DNA of 6,745 nt from an uncultured Selenomonadales bacterium. Its GTDB lineage: Bacteria; Bacillota_C; Negativicutes; Selenomonadales; Selenomonadaceae. A model generated the notes under the pieces. That model saw only the letters and a program-made list of their open reading frames with translations. It ran no database searches and had not been told where the DNA came from. The translations under genes were made by a program, and so were the position numbers. Positions 1 to 5,604 of the stretch are shown one piece after another (within the stretch, counting starts at the first letter, position 1; each line of letters starts with the position of its first letter). The stretch lies in NCBI GenBank assembly GCA_947302675.1, contig CAMYWI010000074.1:1-6745 (forward strand), written 5' to 3'.

Positions 1-782
1 ATGCCTTTAGTTATTGCACATATCTAAGAGCGATAAAAATTCCAAACAGCGTCACGATTATTGGAGAAGGAGCTTTTTGGGATTGCAAAAACTTACGAGA
101 AATAACAATTCCTGACTCTGTTATTAAAATTGGTGCAGTTACCTTTGCATTTTGTCCAAAACTTGAGGAAATTTATTATCCGGCGGGTTCTGGTTTTGAA
201 GGAAGTTTAGGGGCGGGCAATTATGCCGAACTTATTCCTTGCAAAGAGTTATTTTGGAAAATTGTTGGTAACAAGGTAAAAATAATCGACGCAGACGAAA
301 AGTTGCGCTGGAAAGTTGAAGGTAAAATCTTAACCGTCGGCGGCATGTGCAGGATAAAAAATTATTCAAACGAGAAGCCGCCTTGGTTCGACAGCCTCCG
401 AGTTATTCAAAAGATTGTCATTGAAGATGGCGTAAAGAAAATTTATGCTTATGCGTTTGCCGATTGTACTCGTCTTGAAAAGTTGACAATTCCCGTGACT
501 GTGAAAACTATCGGCGACTTCGCATTTGCGTTTTGCTACTGCGGTGAACGAAAGATTAACGATGGTAAAAATGTTTTCTGGAGTCTGAACAACGGAACTC
601 TAATTTTAAAGAAAAATCCCGCCGCGAAGTCGGGAGAGGACTTTTCGACGGGTTATGAAACTTGGGAAGTTGTCGAGAAAAACATTAAGAGCGTCAAGAT
701 TGAACGCGGTATCGTTCTCGGTAAAAGATTTTATAATTGGCTCGAACGAATGAACTCAGATTTACCTGTTGCATTTTTATAA
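1..782 (+). CDS. BspA-like leucine-rich-repeat protein, C-terminal part (5' truncated by window edge)
   Basis: The frame is open from base 3, the first complete codon, to the TAA at 780-782. This gives 259 visible residues, and the true start lies outside the window. The early part shows about two 23-residue repeats of the LRR_5/BspA type, with the pattern L-x-x-I-x-IP-x-SV-x-x-IG-x-x-AF-x-x-C, for example IPNSVTIIGEGAFWDC and IPDSVIKIGAVTFAFC. A linker follows with two W-x-x-x-x-G-x-L segments (RWKVEGKIL and FWSLNNGTL), common between repeat blocks in such proteins. Another repeat pair lies between these segments (VIEDGVKKIYAYAFADC, then IPVTVKTIGDFAFAFC). BspA-like proteins are usually surface or secreted and bind host or substrate ligands, but no signal peptide or anchor is visible in this fragment, so location is unknown. 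Bases 1-120 contain 44 G+C of 120, lower than the neighbouring housekeeping genes. An internal TTG at 303 is not a credible start because the repeats continue upstream of it. Confidence 0.85.
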   Translation, partial: AFSYCTYLRAIKIPNSVTIIGEGAFWDCKNLREITIPDSVIKIGAVTFAFCPKLEEIYYPAGSGFEGSLGAGNYAELIPCKELFWKIVGNKVKIIDADEKLRWKVEGKILTVGGMCRIKNYSNEKPPWFDSLRVIQKIVIEDGVKKIYAYAFADCTRLEKLTIPVTVKTIGDFAFAFCYCGERKINDGKNVFWSLNNGTLILKKNPAAKSGEDFSTGYETWEVVEKNIKSVKIERGIVLGKRFYNWLERMNSDLPVAFL

Positions 783-1544
783 AGTGTAAAGATTAATCGC
801 ATTGGCGGTTGTGTAGGCGGTGACTTCTTCTAAAGTCTCGTTGCGCAGCTCCGCCAATTTTTTTGCAATCTCGACGAGATAAGCCGGTTCGTTGCGCTTG
901 CCGCGAAAAGGCACGGGCGCAAGATAAGGTGCGTCGGTCTCGATTAAAATCATGTCGCGCGGCGCGGCTTTGACGACTTCGGGCAACTTCGCCGAGTTTT
1001 TAAAAGTCAAAGGTCCGTCGACGCCGATTAGCCAGCCAAGTTTCCAAACCTCCCGCGCCATTTCCAAACTTCCCGAATAACAATGCAACACCCCGCGCAG
1101 ATTTTTTCCTTCCGTCTGCAAAATTTTCAGCGTGTCGCCGTGCGCCTCGCGCTCGTGAATACAAACGGGCAAATGCAACTGCCGCGCCAAGTCCAACTGC
1201 TCAATGAAAATTTTCTGCTGAATCAGTCGCCGCGCAGAATCCTTTTCCCAATGATAATCCAAGCCGATTTCGCCAATCGCGACGACTTTTTTATCGGTGG
1301 CAAGCTCGGCAAGTCGTGTGCAAGTTTTCTCGTCGAAGGCGTCAATCTCTTCCGGATGAATGCCGACGCCCGCATAAAGCTCCGAAAACTTTTGCGCAAG
1401 CTCCGTCAACGCTCGCGAACTTGCCAACGTGCTCCCGAAATTTATAATCGCCTCGACGCCCGCAACTTTTGCACGCTCCAAAACCTCTGCGCGGTCGGCG
1501 GAAAAATTTTCGTCTTCAAGGTGGCAATGCGTATCGATAAACAT
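777..1544 (-). CDS. tatD: TatD-family metal-dependent hydrolase / DNase
   Basis: The 255-residue protein belongs to the TatD family of the amidohydrolase (TIM-barrel) superfamily. Members are divalent-metal enzymes with 3'-5' exonuclease or DNase activity, and the cellular substrate is uncertain in many of them. The expected metal ligands are present: H6 and H8 in DTHCHL, E92 in GEIGLDYHW, H130 in PVCIHER, H154 in LHCYSG and D204 in ETDAPYLAP. The length matches the usual 255-265 residues. The start is the ATG at 1544-1542, with GGAGG at 1556-1552 seven nucleotides upstream; the TTG just before it is too close to that site. The ATG shares its A with the deoB stop (TGATG), suggesting translational coupling and co-transcription with deoB and gmhB. 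The stop at 779-777 overlaps the stop of the convergent repeat-protein gene, and no terminator is visible between them. The family call is firm; the symbol is a family label, and ycfH-type paralogues cannot be excluded. Confidence 0.93.
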   Translation of the reverse strand: MFIDTHCHLEDENFSADRAEVLERAKVAGVEAIINFGSTLASSRALTELAQKFSELYAGVGIHPEEIDAFDEKTCTRLAELATDKKVVAIGEIGLDYHWEKDSARRLIQQKIFIEQLDLARQLHLPVCIHEREAHGDTLKILQTEGKNLRGVLHCYSGSLEMAREVWKLGWLIGVDGPLTFKNSAKLPEVVKAAPRDMILIETDAPYLAPVPFRGKRNEPAYLVEIAKKLAELRNETLEEVTAYTTANAINLYTL

Positions 1545-2701
1545 CAAATCGCCTCCAAAAAACTCTTGCCGCGCGTCTCGAACTCAACGCTAAAAATTTC
1601 GGCAAGCGTCGCCGCAATGTCTGCGAAAGTTTTCAGCGTGCCAAGATTGACGCCTCCGCGAATTTTGGAGCCGTAAACAATCAGCGGAACGTTTTCGCGC
1701 GTGTGGTCGGTGCCCGCCGCCGCTGGGTCGCAACCATGATCCGCCGTTATCATCAGCAAATCGTCGCCGCGCATCTTACTCAGAAATTCTTCAAGCTCCG
1801 CATCAAAAGTCGTCATCGCCCGCGCGTAGCCGTCAACGTCGCGCCTGTGCCCGAACTTCATATCGAAATCAACCAGATTCACAAAGCACAACCCGCTGAA
1901 ATCTTCTTCCATAACGCGCAGAGTCTTCGCCATGCCGTCCGAGTTGTCCTCGTTGACGCCGAGCGAACGACTTAGCCCGCGCCCCGCAAATATATCTTGA
2001 ATCTTGCCGACGCCGATTGTCGCGAGATTTTTTTTATGCAATGCGTCAAGAATCGTCGCGGCGGGCGGCTCCAATGAAAAGTCATGTCTGCGCGGCGTCC
2101 GCTCATAATTCGGGAACTCTCCAATAAACGGTCGCGCAATGATTCTTCCAACGTCTGAAATCTCTCGCGCTTGCCGACAAAATTTATACAGCTCCTCGAC
2201 CGGAACAATTTCCTCGTGCGCGGCAATCTGCAAGACGCTATCCGCCGACGTGTAAACTATCAATGCGCCGGTCGCCTCGTGCTCGCGCCCGAAGTCGTGA
2301 ATAACCTTCGTACCCGAATACGGCTTGTTGCATAAAATTTTCCTGCCAAAACTTTTTTCAAGCTCGCTAATAACTTCGGGCGGGAAACCGTCGGGATAAG
2401 TCGGCAGAGGCTTTTTAGAAATTATCCCCGCAATTTCCCAGTGACCAATCGTCGTGTCCTTACCCGCCGACGCCTCAATCACTCTCGCGAACGCGCCACG
2501 CGGATTTTCTTCGCGACGATAAAAATCTACGCCGTCAATGTTGAACAAGCCGAGCCGCGCAAGATTCGGCGTGTTAAAATTTTTCGACGCGGCGATACTT
2601 TTCAGCGTGTTGGGGTTATCGTCGCCGAAGTCTTTAGCGTCCGCCGCGCCGCCAATGCCCACGCTGTCCAACACGATTAAAAACACGCGCTTGAATTTCA
2701 T
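1544..2701 (-). CDS. deoB: Phosphopentomutase
   Basis: This 385-residue enzyme interconverts ribose-1-phosphate and ribose-5-phosphate, and the deoxyribose equivalents, in cytoplasmic nucleoside salvage. It belongs to the alkaline-phosphatase superfamily and uses two Mn ions. Expected residues are visible: D12 in LDSVGIGGA, the phosphorylated threonine T84 in GKDTTIGHWE, D154 in SADSVLQIAAHEE, D280 and H285 in NLVDFDMKFGHRRD, D321 and H322 in ADHGCDP, and H333 in TDHTRENVP. Their spacing follows the Bacillus phosphopentomutase numbering with small constant offsets. Length is within the normal range of about 385-410 residues. The ATG at 2701-2699 is chosen because GAGGTGA (2713-2707) lies five nucleotides upstream and the product then starts MKFKRVFLIVLDSVG, as family members do. 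The frame stays open upstream to 2830, but that extension overlaps gmhB and is basic and unlike the family. The ribosome binding site overlaps the gmhB stop codon. Confidence 0.97.
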   Translation of the reverse strand: MKFKRVFLIVLDSVGIGGAADAKDFGDDNPNTLKSIAASKNFNTPNLARLGLFNIDGVDFYRREENPRGAFARVIEASAGKDTTIGHWEIAGIISKKPLPTYPDGFPPEVISELEKSFGRKILCNKPYSGTKVIHDFGREHEATGALIVYTSADSVLQIAAHEEIVPVEELYKFCRQAREISDVGRIIARPFIGEFPNYERTPRRHDFSLEPPAATILDALHKKNLATIGVGKIQDIFAGRGLSRSLGVNEDNSDGMAKTLRVMEEDFSGLCFVNLVDFDMKFGHRRDVDGYARAMTTFDAELEEFLSKMRGDDLLMITADHGCDPAAAGTDHTRENVPLIVYGSKIRGGVNLGTLKTFADIAATLAEIFSVEFETRGKSFLEAI

Positions 2702-2711
2702 TTGGCTCACC

Positions 2712-3206
2712 TCAAAAATATTTTTCCGCCGCCGCTTTGACGACCTCAAGCATGTTGCCGCCCGTGAAAAGAATTCCCGCGCGAAGTCCCGCCGCCTCTG
2801 CCGCCGCAATGTCGCGCTCGGCGTCGCCAATTAATATCGACTGCGCGGGCGCAATCTCCAACTCCTTGCAAGCCTTGAGAATCAAACCAGGCTTGGGCTT
2901 GCGACAATCACACTCGCCGCTAAAATCTGGATGGTGCGGGCAATAATAAAAGCCGTCAATGTGCGCCCCGACCTCCGCCAAACTTTCCTGCATGAATTTA
3001 TGAAGAGCGTCGACTTCCTTTGACGTGTAAAGATTTTTGGCAATGCCGCCCTGATTCGTGACGATGACCGCCAAAATTTTTTTCTCGTTGCAAAACTTTA
3101 TCGCCGCGTGTGCGCCGTCAATCCACTTGAACTTTTCAATCTGCCAAAGATAGCCGACCTCTTCATTGAGCGTACCGTCTCTGTCGAAAAAAATCGCTCT
3201 GTTCAT
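2712..3206 (-). CDS. gmhB: D-glycero-D-manno-heptose 1,7-bisphosphate 7-phosphatase (HAD family)
   Basis: The 164-residue cytoplasmic phosphatase removes the C7 phosphate of D,D-heptose 1,7-bisphosphate on the route to ADP- or GDP-heptose for LPS core or surface glycans. HAD motifs are visible: the nucleophile and acid/base pair D8 and D10 in FFDRDGTLN, TNQGG at 50-54, K103 in CRKPKPG, and D128/D132 in GDAERD. The zinc site diagnostic of GmhB and the related HisB N-domain is present as C89-x-H91 and C99-x-C101. The loop between the two halves is short, which explains part of the difference from the roughly 190-residue E. coli protein. The ATG at 3206-3204 has GGAG seven nucleotides upstream. 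It is the first gene of the gmhB-deoB-tatD unit, 10 nucleotides before deoB. No histidine-synthesis gene is nearby, so GmhB is preferred over a HisB-type histidinol phosphatase. Alpha or beta anomer preference cannot be read from the sequence. Confidence 0.9.
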   Translation of the reverse strand: MNRAIFFDRDGTLNEEVGYLWQIEKFKWIDGAHAAIKFCNEKKILAVIVTNQGGIAKNLYTSKEVDALHKFMQESLAEVGAHIDGFYYCPHHPDFSGECDCRKPKPGLILKACKELEIAPAQSILIGDAERDIAAAEAAGLRAGILFTGGNMLEVVKAAAEKYF

Positions 3207-3283
3207 TTTCCAACTCCATAAAAATTTTTAAACGTTGAATTTAGTCGAAAAGTTGATGGTTGCGAATGGACGCCAACCCACGA

Positions 3284-3314
3284 CGCCGCGTTTGAACAGG
3301 AAGTTCAAGCGGCG
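3284..3314. repeat. 12-bp bulged inverted repeat
   Basis: The left arm is CGCCGC (3284-3289), then two unpaired bases GT, then TTGAAC (3292-3297). The loop is AGGAA (3298-3302). The right arm is GTTCAA (3303-3308) followed by GCGGCG (3309-3314). All twelve positions pair apart from the two-base bulge. It follows the 3' hairpin of fabF on the minus strand and is not followed by a T-run on either strand. It is probably part of a longer composite repeat covering 3258-3363, of which only the outer hairpin recurs in this window. Confidence 0.75.
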
Positions 3315-3316
3315 AT

Positions 3317-3360
3317 GCCTTTTTCTTTGCTTACTTTCTTTTGGGCAAGCAAAAGAAAGT
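3317..3360 (-). repeat. Palindromic intergenic repeat, copy 1 (behind fabF)
   Basis: A perfect 11-bp inverted repeat lies at 3333-3343 (ACTTTCTTTTG) and 3350-3360 (CAAAAGAAAGT), with a 6-base loop. Read on the minus strand it starts a few bases after the fabF stop and continues into GCAAAGAAAAAGGC (3330-3317). The same layout recurs at 6675-6720 on the plus strand behind the binding-protein gene, so in both places it follows a gene in the direction of transcription. Possible roles are mRNA 3'-end stabilisation, a Rho-dependent stop, or simply a dispersed repeat. The missing T-tract argues against an intrinsic terminator. Confidence 0.8.
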
Positions 3361-3363
3361 TAG

Positions 3364-4611
3364 TTAAAAATACTTCTTGAAGACGACGCAAGCATTGTGC
3401 CCGCCAAAGCCAAACGAATTTGAAATTGCCGCGTTGACTTCATGCTCCTGCGCGACGTTCGGGACGTAATTCAAATCAAGTCCTTCGTCGGGCGTCTCGT
3501 AGTTAATCGTCGGGTGAACAATATTTTTCTCAACAGACAAAACCGTCGCGACCGCCTCAACGCCGCCCGCCGCGCCGAGCATGTGTCCCGTCATTGATTT
3601 TGTCGAGGAGACGGGAATTTTATATGCGTGTTCGCCGAAAAGATTTTTAATTGCCTGCGTCTCGCCCTTGTCATTGAATTGCGTCGAGGTGCCGTGCGCG
3701 TTAATGTAGCTGATGTCTTCGGGCTTAAGCCCCGCGTCGTCGAGCGCGAGTTTCATGCACTTTGCTTGAGTAACTCCGCCGGGCGCGGGCGTCGTGATGT
3801 GATAGGCGTCGTCATTTCTGCCGTAGCCGACAATCTCCGCGTAAATGTGTGCGCCGCGAGCTTGGGCGTGCTCCAAACTTTCTAGCAAAATAATTCCCGC
3901 GCCTTCGCCCATGACAAAGCCGCTACGATTTTTATCGAACGGTCGCGAGGCGTGAGCGGGGTCGTCGTTGTGATCCGAGCAAAGAGCCTTCATAGCCGCA
4001 AAGCCAGCAACGCCCGCCGGAGAAATCGCCGCCTCCGTGCCGCCTGCGAGCATAATATCGGCGTCGCCGCGCTGAATCAAATGGAAGGCGTCGCCAATCG
4101 CATTTGTGCCCGACGCGCAAGCCGTCACAATACATTCGCAAGGTCCTTGAAGTTTGAAGGCAATCGCGACGTTGCCCGCCGCCATGTTCGTAATCGCCAT
4201 CGGGATAAAGAACGGACTGATTCGCGACGCGCCCTTGCCGAAAAGTTTTTCGTATTGATTATGCAAAGTGTCCATGCCGCCAATGCCCGTCCCGACGAAA
4301 ACGCCCGCGCGGTCACTGTCAATTTTCTCGACGTCAAGCTTTGAGTCCTCAAGCGCGAGACGCGCCGCCGCCAATGCAAATTGCGTGAATCTGTCCATGC
4401 GCTTGAGTTCCTTCTTGTCAATGAACTGCGCGGGGTCGAAGTCGGGAACTTCGCCGGCAATCTGAACGCTGACTTGAGCATCGTCAAAGCTCGTGATCTT
4501 TCCAATGCCATTCTGCCCCGCGATTAGCGCGTTCCAAAAATTTTCCTTGCCAATGCCAATGGGCGTGACCGCGCCCAAGCCCGTGACTACAACTCTTTTT
4601 CTCTCAATCAA
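3364..4611 (-). CDS. fabF: 3-oxoacyl-[acyl-carrier-protein] synthase II (KAS II)
   Basis: This 415-residue cytoplasmic thiolase-fold condensing enzyme joins malonyl-ACP to acyl-ACP in type II fatty-acid elongation. The catalytic triad is complete: C165 in TACASGTNA, H306 in NAHGTST and H343 in STKSMTGHMLGA, with the conserved K338 in that last motif and the gating F400 in NSFGFGGHN. The ASRPFD (221-226) and GFVMGEGAG (231-239) motifs are typical. Length is close to the 413 residues of E. coli FabF. The chosen start is TTG at 4611-4609, giving MIERKRVVVTGLG as in family members, with GGAGG (4625-4621) nine nucleotides upstream. An in-frame ATG at 4641-4639 would put that ribosome binding site inside the gene and overlap the preceding gene. 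The next gene upstream ends 19 nucleotides before the start, so all three are probably one transcript. The gene is apart from the usual fabH-acpP-fabD-fabG neighbours. Other elongation KAS enzymes share these motifs, but FabF is the best fit. Confidence 0.95.
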   Translation of the reverse strand: MIERKRVVVTGLGAVTPIGIGKENFWNALIAGQNGIGKITSFDDAQVSVQIAGEVPDFDPAQFIDKKELKRMDRFTQFALAAARLALEDSKLDVEKIDSDRAGVFVGTGIGGMDTLHNQYEKLFGKGASRISPFFIPMAITNMAAGNVAIAFKLQGPCECIVTACASGTNAIGDAFHLIQRGDADIMLAGGTEAAISPAGVAGFAAMKALCSDHNDDPAHASRPFDKNRSGFVMGEGAGIILLESLEHAQARGAHIYAEIVGYGRNDDAYHITTPAPGGVTQAKCMKLALDDAGLKPEDISYINAHGTSTQFNDKGETQAIKNLFGEHAYKIPVSSTKSMTGHMLGAAGGVEAVATVLSVEKNIVHPTINYETPDEGLDLNYVPNVAQEHEVNAAISNSFGFGGHNACVVFKKYF

Positions 4612-4620
4612 AATTATCAG

Positions 4621-4625
4621 CCTCC
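4621..4625 (-). promoter_or_regulatory. Ribosome binding site deciding the TTG start of fabF
   Basis: On the minus strand GGAGG lies nine nucleotides before the TTG at 4611-4609. It is the only strong Shine-Dalgarno sequence near the gene's 5' end, and it lies downstream of the alternative ATG at 4641. Confidence 0.8.
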
Positions 4626-4630
4626 AAAAA

Positions 4631-5059
4631 TTAAATGTCATAAATTTTTTCGTACTCTCTAATCAGCGCGTCGAGTTTTTCGCATGAATCTTTTCCAAAT
4701 TCCTTGCCGCGCTCCGTTCTGAAACCCCAAGTGCTCAAAACGTCTCGCATATGTTTCAAGCGCGGCACAAGAACTTCCTGGCTGAAAGTGTGCAAGCCGT
4801 CAACTAAGAAAATGCCCATGAACTCTTCCTTTTCGTCGCGGTCGGAAGTCCGAACGTCGCCCATATCGTCAAGCGCGTCGAGAAAAATTTCTTCCGTGCA
4901 AATCATTTCCTCAATCGCCCGCAAATTTTCCCAAGCAGTCACCACGCCGCCCCAGTCGTTATCGTCTTCAAAGTTATCGAACTCCGACTCAAGCTCGATG
5001 GCCTCCTCAAGCATTTGCTTAACAAGCTCAAATCTTTTTTCGGGAGTGTCGATTTCCAT
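4631..5059 (-). CDS. Hypothetical acidic protein, 142 residues (paralogue A)
   Basis: I do not recognise the family. The protein is soluble-looking, with no signal peptide or membrane segment, and strongly acidic: I count 39 D/E against 17 K/R. It is clearly homologous to the gene directly upstream (5072-5500); by hand about 60 of 142 aligned positions are identical with only one or two single-residue gaps. Conserved blocks are DNDWGG (33-38), ENL-x-AIEEMI-x-TEEIFL (44-60), DVR-x-x-D-x-DEKE (68-78) and KLDALI with a final IYD (128-141). It looks largely helical. The ATG at 5059-5057 is chosen over a TTG at 5065 because AAGGGGG (5073-5067) lies seven nucleotides before the ATG and nearly abuts the TTG; both paralogues are then exactly 142 residues. 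Its ribosome binding site overlaps the stop of the upstream paralogue, and fabF starts 19 nucleotides after its own stop. Small acidic tandem paralogues are sometimes immunity or adaptor proteins, but no partner is visible, so no function is assigned. Confidence 0.85.
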   Translation of the reverse strand: MEIDTPEKRFELVKQMLEEAIELESEFDNFEDDNDWGGVVTAWENLRAIEEMICTEEIFLDALDDMGDVRTSDRDEKEEFMGIFLVDGLHTFSQEVLVPRLKHMRDVLSTWGFRTERGKEFGKDSCEKLDALIREYEKIYDI

Positions 5060-5071
5060 TTCCAAACCCCC

Positions 5072-5500
5072 TTAAAGGTCGTAGATGTCCTGATATTTTT
5101 TTATCAGCGCGTCGAGTTTCTTGCAGTAATTTTTCTTGAACTTCTTGCCGCCCTCCGTCGCGAAGATCCAACCGTTGAGGTTGTCGAAGGCGGATTCGAT
5201 TCGGCGCAAAAGAATCGTGTCGACAAAATCAATCAGCGCGTCGTCGGCAATGGTAAGGTAAATTTCTTTCTCGTCGGGGTCATGACTACGCACGTCCGCC
5301 ATTTCGTAAAAGGTGCCCAAAAAAATTTCTTCCGTGCGAATCATTTCCTCAATCGCGATAAGATTTTCAACGGTACTCATTGCGCCGCCCCAATCGTTAT
5401 CATTTTCCGAGCCGTGAATCAAACTCTCCTCGAACTCGAAACCCTTTTTAATCATGTCGTCGATTAATTTATGTCTTTGGTCGATGTTGTCGAGTTTCAT
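5072..5500 (-). CDS. Hypothetical acidic protein, 142 residues (paralogue B)
   Basis: This is the first gene of the fabF transcription unit, and I do not recognise its family. It is a 142-residue soluble-looking protein with 31 D/E and 18 K/R by my count. It shares with its downstream neighbour the blocks DNDWGG (34-39), ENL-x-AIEEMI-x-TEEIFL (45-61), DVR-x-x-D-x-DEKE (69-79) and KKLDALIKKY (127-136). Unlike paralogue A, it has a lysine cluster near the C-terminus (K119, K120, K122, K123, K127, K128, K134, K135). A cysteine at position 126 is shared by both. The ATG at 5500-5498 has GGAGG seven nucleotides upstream. A near-consensus sigma-70 promoter at 5550-5578 would give a leader of about 43 nucleotides. 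The stop codon is embedded in the next gene's ribosome binding site, so the two are likely translated together. The arrangement is best explained by tandem duplication followed by divergence. Confidence 0.85.
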   Translation of the reverse strand: MKLDNIDQRHKLIDDMIKKGFEFEESLIHGSENDNDWGGAMSTVENLIAIEEMIRTEEIFLGTFYEMADVRSHDPDEKEIYLTIADDALIDFVDTILLRRIESAFDNLNGWIFATEGGKKFKKNYCKKLDALIKKYQDIYDL

Positions 5501-5549
5501 TTCAAAACCTCCGCGAAAATTTTAACACGCGCCGCTATTTCAAGCAAGG

Positions 5550-5578
5550 ATAATAATTTTCTTGTAAAGGTTTGTCAA
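5550..5578 (-). promoter_or_regulatory. Sigma-70-type promoter for the paralogue B - paralogue A - fabF unit
   Basis: On the minus strand TTGACA (5578-5573, a perfect -35) is followed by a 17-base spacer and TATTAT (5555-5550, five of six matches to TATAAT). Transcription would start near 5543, about 43 bases before the ATG at 5500. The element interleaves with the oppositely directed promoter at 5562-5590, so two polymerases could not occupy both at once. Confidence 0.75.
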
Positions 5579-5590
5579 ATTTTATATAAT
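5562..5590 (+). promoter_or_regulatory. Sigma-70-type promoter for the solute-binding-protein gene
   Basis: TTGTAA (5562-5567, four of six -35 matches) is followed by exactly 17 bases and a perfect TATAAT (5585-5590). Transcription would begin near 5597, upstream of the GGAGG at 5605-5609 and the ATG at 5619. An ATG at 5589 lies inside the -10 box and so could not be the translation start from this promoter. Confidence 0.7.
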
Positions 5591-5604
5591 GACCAAAAAA
5601 TTGC

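Larger units (their letters stand above)
3207..3363. other. Intergenic region between fabF and gmhB with a chain of hairpins
   Basis: This 157-base gap separates two minus-strand transcription units. It holds a weak hairpin at 3258-3278, a 12-bp bulged hairpin at 3284-3314, and a perfect 11-bp hairpin at 3333-3360 directly behind the fabF stop. No convincing sigma-70 promoter for gmhB could be picked out in the AT-rich part (3207-3250), so gmhB may depend on read-through from fabF or on a promoter too weak to recognise by eye. Neither strand shows a T-tract after a hairpin, so there is no canonical intrinsic terminator. Confidence 0.7.

Noticed and set aside
1083..1676. Plus-strand open frame antisense to tatD and the end of deoB
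   Set aside because: It lies opposite two genes with complete active sites, shows no recognisable domain, and is explained by GC-rich codon structure on the other strand.
2702..2830. N-terminal extension of deoB
   Set aside because: The frame is open but overlaps the end of gmhB, encodes a basic sequence unlike the family, and lies upstream of a strong ribosome binding site that positions the ATG at 2701.
3333..3360. Canonical intrinsic terminator for fabF
   Set aside because: The hairpin is real but is followed by purine-rich sequence rather than a T-tract on the transcribed strand, so it was called a repeat.
3952..4344. Plus-strand open frame antisense to fabF
   Set aside because: It is an arginine-rich low-complexity translation with no family resemblance, opposite a firmly identified gene.
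4612..4641. ATG start ten codons upstream for fabF
   Set aside because: It overlaps the preceding gene and places GGAGG inside the coding region; the family N-terminus begins at the TTG at 4611.
5571..5579. TTTG-T-CAAA dyad as a repressor operator between the divergent promoters
   Set aside because: Four-base arms within AT-rich DNA overlapping a -35 box are too short to separate from chance.
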